Positions 9,400 through 18,306 of a DNA stretch of 39,118 bases are shown in pieces (positions within the stretch are counted from its first letter, which is position 1; the number at the start of each line of letters is the position of its first letter). The translations under genes were made by a program, and so were the position numbers. The stretch is from IMG/VR virus record IMGVR_UViG_3300035070_000751, positions 1-39,118 of that record. One strand, written 5' to 3'. The notes under the pieces were generated by a model. It did not search any database and was not told the origin of the DNA. It worked only from the letters and a program-made list of their open reading frames with translations. This DNA comes from a virus.

Positions 9400-9807
9400 T
9401 TACTCCCCTTTAAATGTTTTAATTACGTCTGACGAAAATAACTTATCTAATTTTAATAGATACATTCGTGACGCATTATGGTCTCCACCTGATACACTAC
9501 GCTTGTAGTCTAACTTATCTATAAGTTTCTTCAGATTGTCCACACTAAATACAAGTGTACAGAATACATCATCTCCTATACATAGGTTATGAAACCAATA
9601 GTCTGCTTCTGTAGCATTAATGCCACTAGGCTTACCATAGGATTCATATTCAATAGCTATGTTGCCTGTCTTTTGCCACTTGTCTCTTTCACTTTTTACT
9701 TCTATCTTTTTATTTTGTAGCATATTAGCTACGAGTTCTTCTCTGACCTGACCATATTCTAAATCAATGTCAAACTTTTTTCTGTCTTCTGTAGATGGTG
9801 ATAGCAT
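9400..9807 (-). CDS. Small PD-(D/E)XK-type nuclease
   Basis: 135 residues. The core of a restriction-endonuclease-like fold is visible: DLEYG with E17, then KIEVKSE giving the E-V-K catalytic pair (E36, K38), followed by KTGNIAIEYE and SGI.AT.ADYW. That arrangement is typical of short phage endonucleases that nick or degrade DNA. SD GGAG lies 7 bases before the ATG. A role in host DNA breakdown or recombination is inferred. It is one of three nucleases in this block. Confidence 0.7.
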   Translation of the reverse strand: MLSPSTEDRKKFDIDLEYGQVREELVANMLQNKKIEVKSERDKWQKTGNIAIEYESYGKPSGINATEADYWFHNLCIGDDVFCTLVFSVDNLKKLIDKLDYKRSVSGGDHNASRMYLLKLDKLFSSDVIKTFKGE

Positions 9808-9979
9808 ATGTAATCTCCTTTACTATTAGTGTTAAAATTAAAAGGGCAATGCAATAAAAATATTCTTCTATCATACTGCCCTTCAGTGCTTTACTACCCA
9901 CGATACCTGCAAACACTAAGGTAAACAGGTATGCAAGGATAGGAATTAAGACTATAGCACTAACTAGCCTCGATGTCAA
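9770..9979 (-). CDS. Small two-helix membrane protein, unknown function
   Basis: About 69 residues if started at the TTG at 9979. The frame is open upstream to an ATG at 10045, but that would overlap the reductase gene by 86 bases. Two hydrophobic segments (about 6-28 and 44-60 from the TTG) suggest an inner-membrane hairpin protein with a basic C-terminus (YRRQKKV). It overlaps the 3' end of the reductase gene and the 5' end of the nuclease. The start is the weakest part of this call. Confidence 0.5.
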   Translation of the reverse strand: MTSRLVSAIVLIPILAYLFTLVFAGIVGSKALKGSMIEEYFYCIALLILTLIVKEITYAITIYRRQKKV

Positions 9980-11888
9980 CGATTTCGCATACTCCTGCAG
10001 TACAGGCAAGTTCTTTACTTCCACTTGTCGTATCTTCCTTTTCAAATTCTTGGAGCTTACTCCAATCTATAGCCTTTGGCATATCTTCCATGAGTTTCTT
10101 ATATTCTTTCTCATCAATATCTTGATAAGGAGCTTGTTTGTAAGTATGCTCACTAAAAGGTAAGAAGGAAATGCCTGATACTTCATCAAAGTTTTCATAC
10201 ACCCATGCTCCTACTTCCATCCATTCATTCTCTTTAACAGAAACTGTCACAGATGGTTTGTGTTCGCACCAATGTCTTTGAAACGTTAGCCAATAATTTA
10301 ACTGCTCAACTGCAGTCATCTCAGTTCTAGTTATTGCACCTGTTGGTGCTTTCATAGGAAAGCTAAACACTGTGGTGCTATCAGGCTTCATAACATCAGG
10401 CTCATTAGGTATCAATGACTCTTTCATAAACTGTGTGATAGGGTCTTTATTATCCCCACGTACAGTTCTAATGTAGAAAGGATTATGTCTAGCATGAATA
10501 CCACTAGCACTGTCTACTAACTGTGAAACAGTTCCTGATGGTTTAATACAAGTTATTGCAGTTGATTGAGGTATGTCTAATACCTTAGATATTTGTAGAT
10601 TAGTTTCTACTGCAACTGCTCGTAACTGCTCAAGAGTATCCTCTAACTGTGGATTATTAGGAGATAGCAAAGGACAATCTAATATGCCTGTTAGAGATAC
10701 ACCTAATAATCTTTCTTCTTCAGTATTATCTTTCCAAACTTTACGTAAGTATTTAAACTCAGTAAGTGTAGATTGAAACGTGCCAAGTATAGTAGCTAAT
10801 CTAGTTTTATCTTTCAAAGAGTTTAAGTCATCTGTTTCACGTGCAACAACTTCAGTTAAGTTACAGAACTGATAGGGTCTAAGAATAATCTCGCTACAAG
10901 GATTACATCCAAATAGATAATCCTCTTTTCTTCTACCATTCTCTTTAACTTTATTTACTGCTGCTTTACGATTGAAGATACCACGTTCTCCTGACTTAGA
11001 TTCGTATAAGGCAGTCCACTCTCTCATGAATGTACCCATGTCAGGTTTACCTTTATAGGCAACAGAGTTATTAGCTAGTGCTCTCTGTCCTTCATTCTCC
11101 CACCATGAACCTGCTTTAGCGTGTCTCATTTGGTCATCACCAAGATTAGATAATGATATGAGAGCAGAGCGTCTAACACCACCTACGACTACAACTTCTC
11201 CTATCTTACACATGATATCATGACACTCAATAGGATAAAGTCTTCTACCTCTAGCACCTTTAAACTTCTCGATACAGAAGTCAAATAGTTCTTCTAGTGG
11301 AGCAGGACCTGATGCTCTACCACCAAACGTTTTTAGCCTTGCACCTGCAGGTCTTACCTGTGATGTATCCCACTTAGGTATTTGTCCTACGTACAACATA
11401 GCAATCATTTCACGTAATGCTCTTGCCCATCCGGGTCTACTATCTGCTACTGTAATCACAGTAGTGCTGTCTTCAAAGTGTTCATTAACTACAGGTAACT
11501 TATCTACATTCTCTCTTTCAACAGAGAACCCTACACCTGTACCACACATAAGTATATACATACACTCATCAAATGAACGTGGACTATCCACAGGTATATA
11601 GCTACAGTTGTATCCTGCAACGTGACATCTATCTAATGCTACACCTGCAGTCATTAATGCTCTCATACTAGGCATGATACCCAATGACATTATATTATCT
11701 GTAAGTTTTTCTCTAAGAGCTTTGGTTAGTACGTAACCATGTTTCTTATTTAAGTGGTTTGACATATAGTCAAAGTATCTGTCTACAGTCTCACTCCAAT
11801 TCTCTCTTCTTTGCTCATCGTCTTTCCATCTTGCATACCTAGAAAGAGCAATAAAATTCTGATAATCAGTTGGTAAATAGTTTTGCAT
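9960..11888 (-). CDS. nrdJ: Adenosylcobalamin-dependent (class II) ribonucleotide reductase
   Basis: 642 residues, the usual length of the monomeric ribonucleoside-triphosphate reductase subgroup. Visible motifs are C95 in YNCSY, the radical-site segment NPCSEI (C331, E333), C342 in the following FCNL, and a C-terminal redox pair C629/C634 in ACTAGVCE. There is no separate NrdB-type radical subunit nearby, consistent with class II, which generates its thiyl radical from coenzyme B12. It converts ribonucleotides to deoxyribonucleotides for phage replication. If active, the host must make or import cobalamin. It sits beside DUF3310 and upstream of MazG in a nucleotide-metabolism segment. Confidence 0.93.
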   Translation of the reverse strand: MQNYLPTDYQNFIALSRYARWKDDEQRRENWSETVDRYFDYMSNHLNKKHGYVLTKALREKLTDNIMSLGIMPSMRALMTAGVALDRCHVAGYNCSYIPVDSPRSFDECMYILMCGTGVGFSVERENVDKLPVVNEHFEDSTTVITVADSRPGWARALREMIAMLYVGQIPKWDTSQVRPAGARLKTFGGRASGPAPLEELFDFCIEKFKGARGRRLYPIECHDIMCKIGEVVVVGGVRRSALISLSNLGDDQMRHAKAGSWWENEGQRALANNSVAYKGKPDMGTFMREWTALYESKSGERGIFNRKAAVNKVKENGRRKEDYLFGCNPCSEIILRPYQFCNLTEVVARETDDLNSLKDKTRLATILGTFQSTLTEFKYLRKVWKDNTEEERLLGVSLTGILDCPLLSPNNPQLEDTLEQLRAVAVETNLQISKVLDIPQSTAITCIKPSGTVSQLVDSASGIHARHNPFYIRTVRGDNKDPITQFMKESLIPNEPDVMKPDSTTVFSFPMKAPTGAITRTEMTAVEQLNYWLTFQRHWCEHKPSVTVSVKENEWMEVGAWVYENFDEVSGISFLPFSEHTYKQAPYQDIDEKEYKKLMEDMPKAIDWSKLQEFEKEDTTSGSKELACTAGVCEIVDIEAS

Positions 11889-12053
11889 TCATGTCTCCTC
11901 TGTTACTACCTTTATGTTTTTAACTTTCACTCCTTCTATTTCGTGAAAAGTCTCATGGATATATTCTTCCATCTCATCATCTACCCTGCCATCTGCAGGA
12001 ATAGGATACTCTTCTGCATCTATGTGCAGAGTCATCATTATTTTAACTCTCAT
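11889..12053 (-). CDS. Short conserved phage protein, unknown function
   Basis: 54 residues; starts at the CAT on the + strand at 12051-12053 and stops immediately before the reductase ATG. The N-terminus MRVKIMMTLHIDAEEY, acidic middle and C-terminal VKVKNIKVV make a small alpha/beta protein like ones found in many phages near replication genes. Its 11-base overlap with DUF3310 and its clean stop just before the reductase start make it a credible coupled gene. No function assigned. Confidence 0.65.
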   Translation of the reverse strand: MRVKIMMTLHIDAEEYPIPADGRVDDEMEEYIHETFHEIEGVKVKNIKVVTEET

Positions 12054-12279
12054 CTTCTTTATCTAGCTCTTCAATCAACTCATTGAGATACCATTGTGCT
12101 TTCTTTAAATCCTCTACACCATTCTTGTATCTGTATCTCCACAAGTATTTCATAATGTTTCCTTGTAAATAATATTCATAACCATCATCTGTCATAGCTT
12201 TGATTGCATCAATAGTTTCTATTCCTGACTTATTATAATGTGGTGGATTATTTACCATATCTTCTTTTTGTTTTCTCAT
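12043..12279 (-). CDS. DUF3310 protein (T7 gp1.7-related)
   Basis: 78 residues from the ATG at 12279, chosen because GAGGTAGG lies 6 bases before it. The DUF3310 signature is clear: NNPPHY near the start, IETIDAI, then LQGNIMKYLWRYRYKNG and DLKKAQWYL. In T7 the related gp1.7 is a nucleotide kinase active on dTMP and dGMP. Many phages encode only this short domain, so kinase activity is possible but not shown. It fits the neighbouring reductase as part of dNTP supply. A longer form from a GTG at 12333 would lack an SD. Confidence 0.85.
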   Translation of the reverse strand: MRKQKEDMVNNPPHYNKSGIETIDAIKAMTDDGYEYYLQGNIMKYLWRYRYKNGVEDLKKAQWYLNELIEELDKEDES

Positions 12280-12332
12280 AATATTACCTACCTCTCTATA
12301 CCTTTTTCTTATTGATTCATTATACATTCCCA

Positions 12333-12683
12333 CTATGGTGTTTCCTTTTTAAAGTCCACATGAATTACATTACCACCATCGTCTTCTGCTGTCAACTTAT
12401 CTTTATACTTTGGGTAATCCAACATATCTTCTGTAGGTAGATACTTCTCTGCTAACTTTTCGGCTGCTTCTCTGAAGACTTTATTCTCTTCCATTAAAGG
12501 TATGGATGCACATACCTGTCTAGTAAAATATAACATACCCTCGAAGTCTTCATCATTCAAGGGGTTTCTTTCATCGAGCACACATTTAACAGACACCTCT
12601 CCTGTCCATCTTTTGTCTTTACTAATGTGAGGTCTAATCACTACAACAAAGTCGTGTGATTTTATCTTGTCATCTAATTTCAT
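12333..12683 (-). CDS. Hypothetical protein
   Basis: 116 residues; AGGAG 7 bases upstream of the ATG. It has a short beta-rich N-terminus (DFVVVIRPHI, VSVKCVL), a helical middle and an acidic-then-basic C-terminus. No recognised domain or catalytic motif. It lies directly downstream of endonuclease I and upstream of DUF3310, so it is part of the replication and recombination operon. Confidence 0.65.
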   Translation of the reverse strand: MKLDDKIKSHDFVVVIRPHISKDKRWTGEVSVKCVLDERNPLNDEDFEGMLYFTRQVCASIPLMEENKVFREAAEKLAEKYLPTEDMLDYPKYKDKLTAEDDGGNVIHVDFKKETP

Positions 12684-12686
12684 ATA

Positions 12687-13157
12687 CTATCTCCTTAATT
12701 TTTTATTAGGGAATGTAATAAACTTAGGATGTTTATTTTTCCCTGTTTCTTTTATCCATTCTTCAGGTATAATTCTATCATGAAATTTAAAATCATATTT
12801 CATACACCACTCTGCATATGTTGACTTAGCACCTTTACGTAATTTTCTTCTGCTATTCTCAAACACAAACCTAATGTCTAGGTTTGGATGTTGTTTCTTT
12901 ATTGCTAAATGTTTTCTCCTATCAATAGCTAGAAACCTACCTTTAGTTTCTATGATTATGCCATTGTTAAGCACAAAGTCAGGGGTATAGGTACGATAGC
13001 ATAAGTCTTCCCATTGTATCTTAATACATTCATAGCCAAACTTACACTTCAGTTCTTTTAAGTAGTCTGAGATTTTATGCTCAAGACCACTCCTATACCC
13101 ATGCTTTATTGCAATCCTGCGTACAGAATAGGGAGACACTAGAGTAGCCTTCTCCAT
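12687..13157 (-). CDS. T7-type endonuclease I (Holliday junction resolvase)
   Basis: 156 residues from the ATG at 13157; a GTG at 13175 is an alternative start. Close match to the T7 gp3 pattern: YRSGLE, YTPDF, IIIETKG, then AIKKQHP.LDIRFVFENSR..LRKG and IPEEWIKE. The four catalytic positions known in T7 (E20, D55, E65, K67) appear here as E26, D60, E70 and K72. The family forms a domain-swapped dimer that cuts branched DNA, debranches replication intermediates and helps degrade host DNA. It stands beside the PD-(D/E)XK exonuclease and polymerase. Confidence 0.92.
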   Translation of the reverse strand: MEKATLVSPYSVRRIAIKHGYRSGLEHKISDYLKELKCKFGYECIKIQWEDLCYRTYTPDFVLNNGIIIETKGRFLAIDRRKHLAIKKQHPNLDIRFVFENSRRKLRKGAKSTYAEWCMKYDFKFHDRIIPEEWIKETGKNKHPKFITFPNKKLRR

Positions 13158-13372
13158 CCTGAGAAAGGACTCCACTCGTACTCAGAACTATTATAGTTAT
13201 AGCCAAGTGCTTTCATCTCTTCTCTTACTGCTTCGTCTGCTAACTTCTTAGCTTCCATTGCTTCACGTAAACCTTTGGTTTTCATTTCACGAAGAGTCTT
13301 CTTAGCTTCTGCTAGTTCTTTCTCCATAGAGTCTATGTCCTTTTGCAGGTCTTCTATTTTTTTATCTGCCAT
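13139..13372 (-). CDS. Coiled-coil protein, unknown function
   Basis: 77 residues from the ATG at 13372, which overlaps the preceding stop (TAATG). Residues 2-60 form an almost uninterrupted Lys/Glu/Leu coiled coil. A short aromatic tail with Tyr and Trp (SEYEW, SGWRR) follows. It lies between the exonuclease and endonuclease I genes and overlaps the latter by 19 bases. It may be an adaptor for one of the nucleases, but that is a guess from position. Confidence 0.65.
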   Translation of the reverse strand: MADKKIEDLQKDIDSMEKELAEAKKTLREMKTKGLREAMEAKKLADEAVREEMKALGYNYNSSEYEWSPFSGWRRLL

Positions 13373-14118
13373 TATTTTACACTCCATATTTTATTTGCTT
13401 CTTCTTTCATACCTGACCATAACCAAGAGTCTAGGTTAGGATACATAAGAGAAGCCAACTCATGTTTATCATCACTGATAGACAAAAACTTTTGTATAGA
13501 AAGAGCTACCTTACGTAACTGTTTCTTATACAAAGTTAGATTCTTTAGTGTAAACTTCTTGTGTTCCTTTGGGGTAGCAAAGAATAAGTCTACACTACTA
13601 TTAGGGTATGCCATAGAATATAAAGCCATCTGTCTTTTCTGAGCTTCAGTAGGTCTTGTTGGCATCCTTGTGGATGTCTTTAAGTCTACTATCTTATCTT
13701 TAAAACGGAAGTCTATATATCCCATTATAGGCACAGGCATATCATCAATAGGAACTTCAACTTTCTCTTGATATGCTTCAAGGTTTTCGTAGTCAAAGTT
13801 CTCATCAATAACAGAGCCAAAGCCTTTGAGTAAGTTCTTTTCTTTTGCAGTCTTTATATCTCCCAAGTCAATACCTGACTCTGCACAGAGAGACATAAAC
13901 TTTACATCTAAAAGATTGTAATCAAAGACTCCTTTTTCATACTTGTCTGCAAGTACAAACTCTGTAGCAATACCCCTTACTGCACTAGCACCACTTGAAG
14001 ATTTAATCTTAAACAAGTATCTTGCCACCCACAATGATTGGTCATTGATATAAGTATTTATACTGCTAGGTGACAAGTAGTTTATGCCATGTGCTTTGAA
14101 GGGGTCGTTGCTTTTCAC
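13372..14118 (-). CDS. PD-(D/E)XK exonuclease (RecB/Cas4-like superfamily)
   Basis: 248 residues. The superfamily order is visible: LSPSSINTY near residue 15, GIATE (E53), then GYIDF (D136) and KIVDLKTS (D145, K147), followed by QM..YS, the Q-Y motif of RecB-family nucleases. The four-Cys iron-sulfur cluster of true Cas4 is absent. In related phages this gene follows the ssDNA-binding protein and acts as the recombination or processing exonuclease. Its ATG overlaps the stop of that gene, so the two are probably made together. Confidence 0.85.
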   Translation of the reverse strand: MKSNDPFKAHGINYLSPSSINTYINDQSLWVARYLFKIKSSSGASAVRGIATEFVLADKYEKGVFDYNLLDVKFMSLCAESGIDLGDIKTAKEKNLLKGFGSVIDENFDYENLEAYQEKVEVPIDDMPVPIMGYIDFRFKDKIVDLKTSTRMPTRPTEAQKRQMALYSMAYPNSSVDLFFATPKEHKKFTLKNLTLYKKQLRKVALSIQKFLSISDDKHELASLMYPNLDSWLWSGMKEEANKIWSVK

Positions 14119-15026
14119 TATGCGTTCTCAACTTCGATGAAGTTGTCCTCTGCATTTACTATGCTCTCTACTGCACTAGACATATCTTCATCTATAGATT
14201 TCTGAGAAGCCTGTTCAGACCACTCTGAAACTATGTACTGATTATAGTTTTCTATCCATGCTAGAAAATCAGCGAACATAGTTTGGTCTGTATCTGACAC
14301 ATCAAGTTTCTCTGAAAGATTCAAAGTGCTAGTAGGCAAATAGAACTGACTACCATTAGGTAATTTTCTTGCTTCAGTAGCTAGACTAATGGTATGTTGC
14401 ACAGGAAGTGCCTTCATCTTGGCTAACTTAGTAAAGTTAGAACCTATAGTTTTGAACGCATCTCTATTATCTATCTCCCATATAAAAGGAGTAGTCTCAA
14501 ACTTAGATGACTTACCATTAGCGTCTGTAACGTCATGTAAATCTACTAAGCCAAACACAACTCTGACACGTTTGACTTGCTTGATTAAGTCTTTAGTCTT
14601 ATCAGGCAATGCATCAAAGTCCTGTATCCACCCTGCAGGTTTACCACAGTTGAACCCACCTTGATTATCTTTCAAATCTTTATTAAGATTATCTGCCATA
14701 ACTGTCTTATGGTAGACACCCAAAGGTTCTCCTGCTTTTGCAGAGTTATTCTTTACAAACCTTTTATACATATATCTTTGCATGAAAGGTCTGATGGTAG
14801 CAGTCTTACCATATAGAACATCCTTCTCAGGAATATCTAATTTGTAAGTACCACCTTTCACAACAACCTCATCACCATTTATGATAGGTGTGTGTTGTAT
14901 TCTAAATCTAGGTAGTTGTTGAGCCTTCTTCTCATTAGTAGAGGAAGTCTCGTTGGCTATACCCATAGCCTTTGCCATAGATTCATAATTATTCGTGTCT
15001 ATGGTCACTAAGTTTGCTTCAGTCAT
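14118..15026 (-). CDS. Probable single-stranded DNA-binding protein
   Basis: 302 residues; AGGAG 7 bases before the ATG. No OB-fold motif can be proven by eye. The evidence is the position between DNA polymerase and the recombination exonuclease, a central basic and aromatic region (RPFMQRYMYKRF near residue 80; VRVVFGLVDL), and a C-terminus of about 30 residues rich in Asp/Glu. Such acidic tails are the partner-binding element of phage ssDNA-binding proteins. It could instead be another replication accessory factor. It sits at the expected position relative to other marine podovirus replication modules. Confidence 0.55.
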   Translation of the reverse strand: MTEANLVTIDTNNYESMAKAMGIANETSSTNEKKAQQLPRFRIQHTPIINGDEVVVKGGTYKLDIPEKDVLYGKTATIRPFMQRYMYKRFVKNNSAKAGEPLGVYHKTVMADNLNKDLKDNQGGFNCGKPAGWIQDFDALPDKTKDLIKQVKRVRVVFGLVDLHDVTDANGKSSKFETTPFIWEIDNRDAFKTIGSNFTKLAKMKALPVQHTISLATEARKLPNGSQFYLPTSTLNLSEKLDVSDTDQTMFADFLAWIENYNQYIVSEWSEQASQKSIDEDMSSAVESIVNAEDNFIEVENA

Positions 15027-15067
15027 ACATTTTCTCCTTTCTTATTTTAAAATGTCTCATAGTTATA

Positions 15068-17086
15068 TCAGTTAATATCCTTTGTGTCAAGCCAATTATC
15101 TCCTATTTTTGATTCTAATAATAATGGTACATTAAAGTCTATTCCGAACTCGTTGTTTATAATATTATTTATGTCTTGATTAATAGTTTTCAAGATGAAC
15201 ACAACTTTATTTATTTCATCAGGGTGTACATCAATAACTATTGAATCATGTACTGTGTTTACAATACAAGACTGTAATAATTCTAATCTGTTTTCTATAT
15301 GATACAGAATCAAAGGCACTATGTCTGCAGTTGCAAAGCTCTGCACAGGATAATTCTTTATCTGTGTAAAGTGTGACACAGAGCCATTCATTCTTCTCTC
15401 TACATCAGGAAAACTAAACTGTCTGCCTGATGGTGTTGTAATACTACGCTTCTCTAAAGCCTCTTTAGCCAATCTGGAATGCCAAAGTGCGATGCCTTTG
15501 TATTTTTTCGTGAAGTCTTGGTAGTATTTCGCTTCTGCTTTTGTTCTGCCAAACCCAGTCGCACCATATAACGGAGCAAAGGTATGTGCTTTAGCTTCTT
15601 GTCGAGTTGTACTCTGACCCGAAGCAGAAATAACTCTAGACGTATAAGCATGAACGTCAAAGCCTGTTTTAATCTCATTAATTGCTACCTCATCTTGTGA
15701 TAAGAAGGCTGCAGTTCTAAACTCTAACTGTGCAAAGTCTGCTTCTAGAATCTTGCCATTCTTCCAACGTGAAACAAACACTTTCTTTACAGGAAACGTG
15801 CCACCTCTAGGCATATTCTGCATATTAGGGTCTGCTCCACTAAACCTGCCTGTCGCAGTTCTGTGTTGTAACAATCTAACATGAAGCATACCATCAGACT
15901 TAACGTGTGCCTTGATACCTTCAACAAAAGAAGATAGATAACTATCTAAGGCAGACAATCTCTTTAGGTCTTGAAGAAACTGACTAGCTTCTGTCATGTT
16001 GTTACGTTGTGCTATGCTTTGCAATGTATCTAAGTTACCTTTGGATACACCAAAGCCATTAGCACTTATCCATTTAGCATTGGGTGCATTAAACTTTAAA
16101 CCTGCTACATTACGTCTATCATTATGAAAATGATAACCAAGACCATCACAACTAGGGTCTTTATTGGGAATAGAGTAAAGAGTTCCATCTTTTTTTACCT
16201 TTCTTATTTTGCCTGTACCATTACAGGTCTTGCACATTATTGCTTTTGTTTTGTATACAATATCAGAGTTCTCTCTGACATTATATTTAAAGTCTTCTAC
16301 ACTCATATGTGGAGTAAACTCATTACCCCACATGGCTTTGTCTTTAGGCTTTCTACTATAGATAACCCAAGACATTTGTTCAGGACTGTTAAGATTAATA
16401 GGAGTATCACCCATAAGTTCTCTTACTTGAATGGATAGTCTATCCTCTATTTCAATCTTCTCATTCTCAAATTCTTTTCTTACAGATTCCAAAACATCTT
16501 GGTCTACCTTGAAACCATTTCTATGCGTTCTAGCTAGAGTCATGGCTACTTTATTTGTAAGTACAACTGTGTCCATGAGAGATGAGTTAATCAACTGCTT
16601 GTACTGACTAGCACACAACTCTTGTGTTGCTTTCAAGTCTGCTTGTAAGTATTCTTTTAACTCTTCTTTTGGTATCTCATCTACACCCATACCTTTAGCA
16701 AAGTATTCTTTTAGAGTATCTTGCTTTAGCGTGGTCAACTCATGTCTGATTGCACAGGCTTCCAATGACAAAGAATATTTATCAGGATTACCTCTACTCA
16801 ACACGTACTCTGCTAACATGGTGTCAAAGATAACACCATTATATTTAAAGCCACACTCCCATAACCACATTAAATCGTATGTTATGTTGTGTCCTATTAA
16901 TACTGTAGCCTTGTCTAGTATATCTTGTACACCTACGAATCCACTATCCATATCATATATAGATTCATTTCCGTTGTCATCACGACAACCAACCATAACT
17001 AATTTATTAGTAGACTCGTATGGGTCTAGATATAATCTACCATCTCTTTTGGTTACTGTATTTTCTACATCTATTACTATCTTCAT
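15068..17086 (-). CDS. polA: Family A DNA polymerase with DnaJ-like Cys-motif insertion
   Basis: 672 residues. The 3'-5' exonuclease motifs are present: D6/E8, HNITYD (N67, D71) and YLQAD (D150). Polymerase motif A is LEADFAQLEFR (D450), motif B runs from R495 through K499 to YG at 507-508, and motif C is VHDS (H613, D614). Between the two domains, around residues 280-320, is an insertion with CKTCNGTG (C285, C288) and SCDGLG (C313), resembling one and a half DnaJ zinc-finger repeats. This is described for HMO-2011-type marine phages. The residue matching E. coli 762 is Phe503. The ATG overlaps the helicase stop (ATGA). Confidence 0.95.
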   Translation of the reverse strand: MKIVIDVENTVTKRDGRLYLDPYESTNKLVMVGCRDDNGNESIYDMDSGFVGVQDILDKATVLIGHNITYDLMWLWECGFKYNGVIFDTMLAEYVLSRGNPDKYSLSLEACAIRHELTTLKQDTLKEYFAKGMGVDEIPKEELKEYLQADLKATQELCASQYKQLINSSLMDTVVLTNKVAMTLARTHRNGFKVDQDVLESVRKEFENEKIEIEDRLSIQVRELMGDTPINLNSPEQMSWVIYSRKPKDKAMWGNEFTPHMSVEDFKYNVRENSDIVYKTKAIMCKTCNGTGKIRKVKKDGTLYSIPNKDPSCDGLGYHFHNDRRNVAGLKFNAPNAKWISANGFGVSKGNLDTLQSIAQRNNMTEASQFLQDLKRLSALDSYLSSFVEGIKAHVKSDGMLHVRLLQHRTATGRFSGADPNMQNMPRGGTFPVKKVFVSRWKNGKILEADFAQLEFRTAAFLSQDEVAINEIKTGFDVHAYTSRVISASGQSTTRQEAKAHTFAPLYGATGFGRTKAEAKYYQDFTKKYKGIALWHSRLAKEALEKRSITTPSGRQFSFPDVERRMNGSVSHFTQIKNYPVQSFATADIVPLILYHIENRLELLQSCIVNTVHDSIVIDVHPDEINKVVFILKTINQDINNIINNEFGIDFNVPLLLESKIGDNWLDTKDIN

Positions 17087-18306
17087 GCACTATACCTCGC
17101 TGTGTGTGGGTTAATATTACAATTAATCATGCCATGCCAACCTGTAATCTTGTTCTTCACAACATTCAAATGTCGCATATTAGATTGCTCATCTACACCC
17201 TCGACATTCGCAGGTTGACCTATGAGTATCATGAGGTCTGCTTCTGCTGCCTTACCTGTACGTGAGCCTTCCATCATAGCCTGATTAAGAACTTGTCTAC
17301 CCTCTGCTTCTGCAGAGAGTTGTGACATATAGAATATAACACAATCATATTGTTTTGCAATCTGTCTTGCATATATTGCATTAGCCTTGAGTGCTTCATC
17401 AGGTCTTGCATAACCTGACATACGTGCAAACTTATCTCCCATGTCTATTACTACGACATCAGGCTTGACACTCTTACACATACTCTCTACCCATGCCATG
17501 TCTTCTCCTGTCACATCTTTAATCTTTAGGTTAGGTGATACAATCTTGTATCTATCCCTAGCTTGTGATGGGTTATCCTTTATCTCATACTTATCCATGT
17601 TAGATGAAGCAGTAAGATATCTAAACCCAACTCTATCATAAGATTCCTCGTTACACAAGACAACACACTTAGCACCTTGTCTTGCGAAACCATTCTCTCC
17701 TACAAGCATAGAAGCATGAAAGGATGTCTTACCTGTATTAGGTCTAGCACCTATCTCTACAAGATAGCCACCATTGACACCCTCTACTTTCCTAGCTAAC
17801 TCAGGCAGATTAAATGTCCAACGTGTCTGTTGATTCTGCTTTGCTATCAAAGTATCAAATGATATATCATCCCATTCAATCTTCATCTCAGGTGTGAAGT
17901 CATCATTATACTTCTCTAGTAAATCACGCAATGGTTTCATACTTGTCTGTGTGCCATTCACGAAATCAAAACCTAAGTTAGCTACATCTTCTCCTATAAC
18001 TTGTTGGAACAGTTTAGATAACACATCTTGTGCTACGTCTGTTCCCATAGGTGTCTGTCTTTTAATATCATTAAACAGAGCAGAGTATCCCTGCTTCTGT
18101 GCAGTTGTCATAGCAGGATTGCTAGACAAGAACAGAGCCTGTAACTCATCAGGTGTTACATCTCTATTATATTTTCTCATAGCTTTATCTATCGTGTGCT
18201 TGATAGTTCTAGCATCTTTGCTAAACAATCTATCAGGACATCTTGCACCTCTATGGTCTTCATAGAAGTCTTTATTCATTAAGCTACGTAGTAGTGATAG
18301 TTCCAT
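17083..18306 (-). CDS. DnaB-like replicative helicase
   Basis: 407 residues; AGGAG before the ATG. RecA-type ATPase core with Walker A GARPNTGKTS (186-195), Walker B VVVID (284-288), a downstream sensor region FYMSQLSAEAEG and an arginine-rich MMEGSRTGKAAEADLM segment as in DnaB/T7 gp4 helicases. The N-terminal 140 residues are helical and lack a primase domain. Primase is a separate gene upstream, so the T7 gp4 functions are split here. It would unwind DNA at the fork ahead of the polymerase encoded next. It overlaps both flanking genes. Confidence 0.9.
   Translation of the reverse strand: MELSLLRSLMNKDFYEDHRGARCPDRLFSKDARTIKHTIDKAMRKYNRDVTPDELQALFLSSNPAMTTAQKQGYSALFNDIKRQTPMGTDVAQDVLSKLFQQVIGEDVANLGFDFVNGTQTSMKPLRDLLEKYNDDFTPEMKIEWDDISFDTLIAKQNQQTRWTFNLPELARKVEGVNGGYLVEIGARPNTGKTSFHASMLVGENGFARQGAKCVVLCNEESYDRVGFRYLTASSNMDKYEIKDNPSQARDRYKIVSPNLKIKDVTGEDMAWVESMCKSVKPDVVVIDMGDKFARMSGYARPDEALKANAIYARQIAKQYDCVIFYMSQLSAEAEGRQVLNQAMMEGSRTGKAAEADLMILIGQPANVEGVDEQSNMRHLNVVKNKITGWHGMINCNINPHTARYSA

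Noticed and set aside
11883-12086. 67-codon rightward open frame between reductase and DUF3310
   Set aside because: The leftward 54-residue gene (11889-12053) explains this stretch better, with coupled overlaps on both sides.
13372-14118. Cas4
   Set aside because: The exonuclease core fits, but the four Cys of the Cas4 iron-sulfur cluster are missing.
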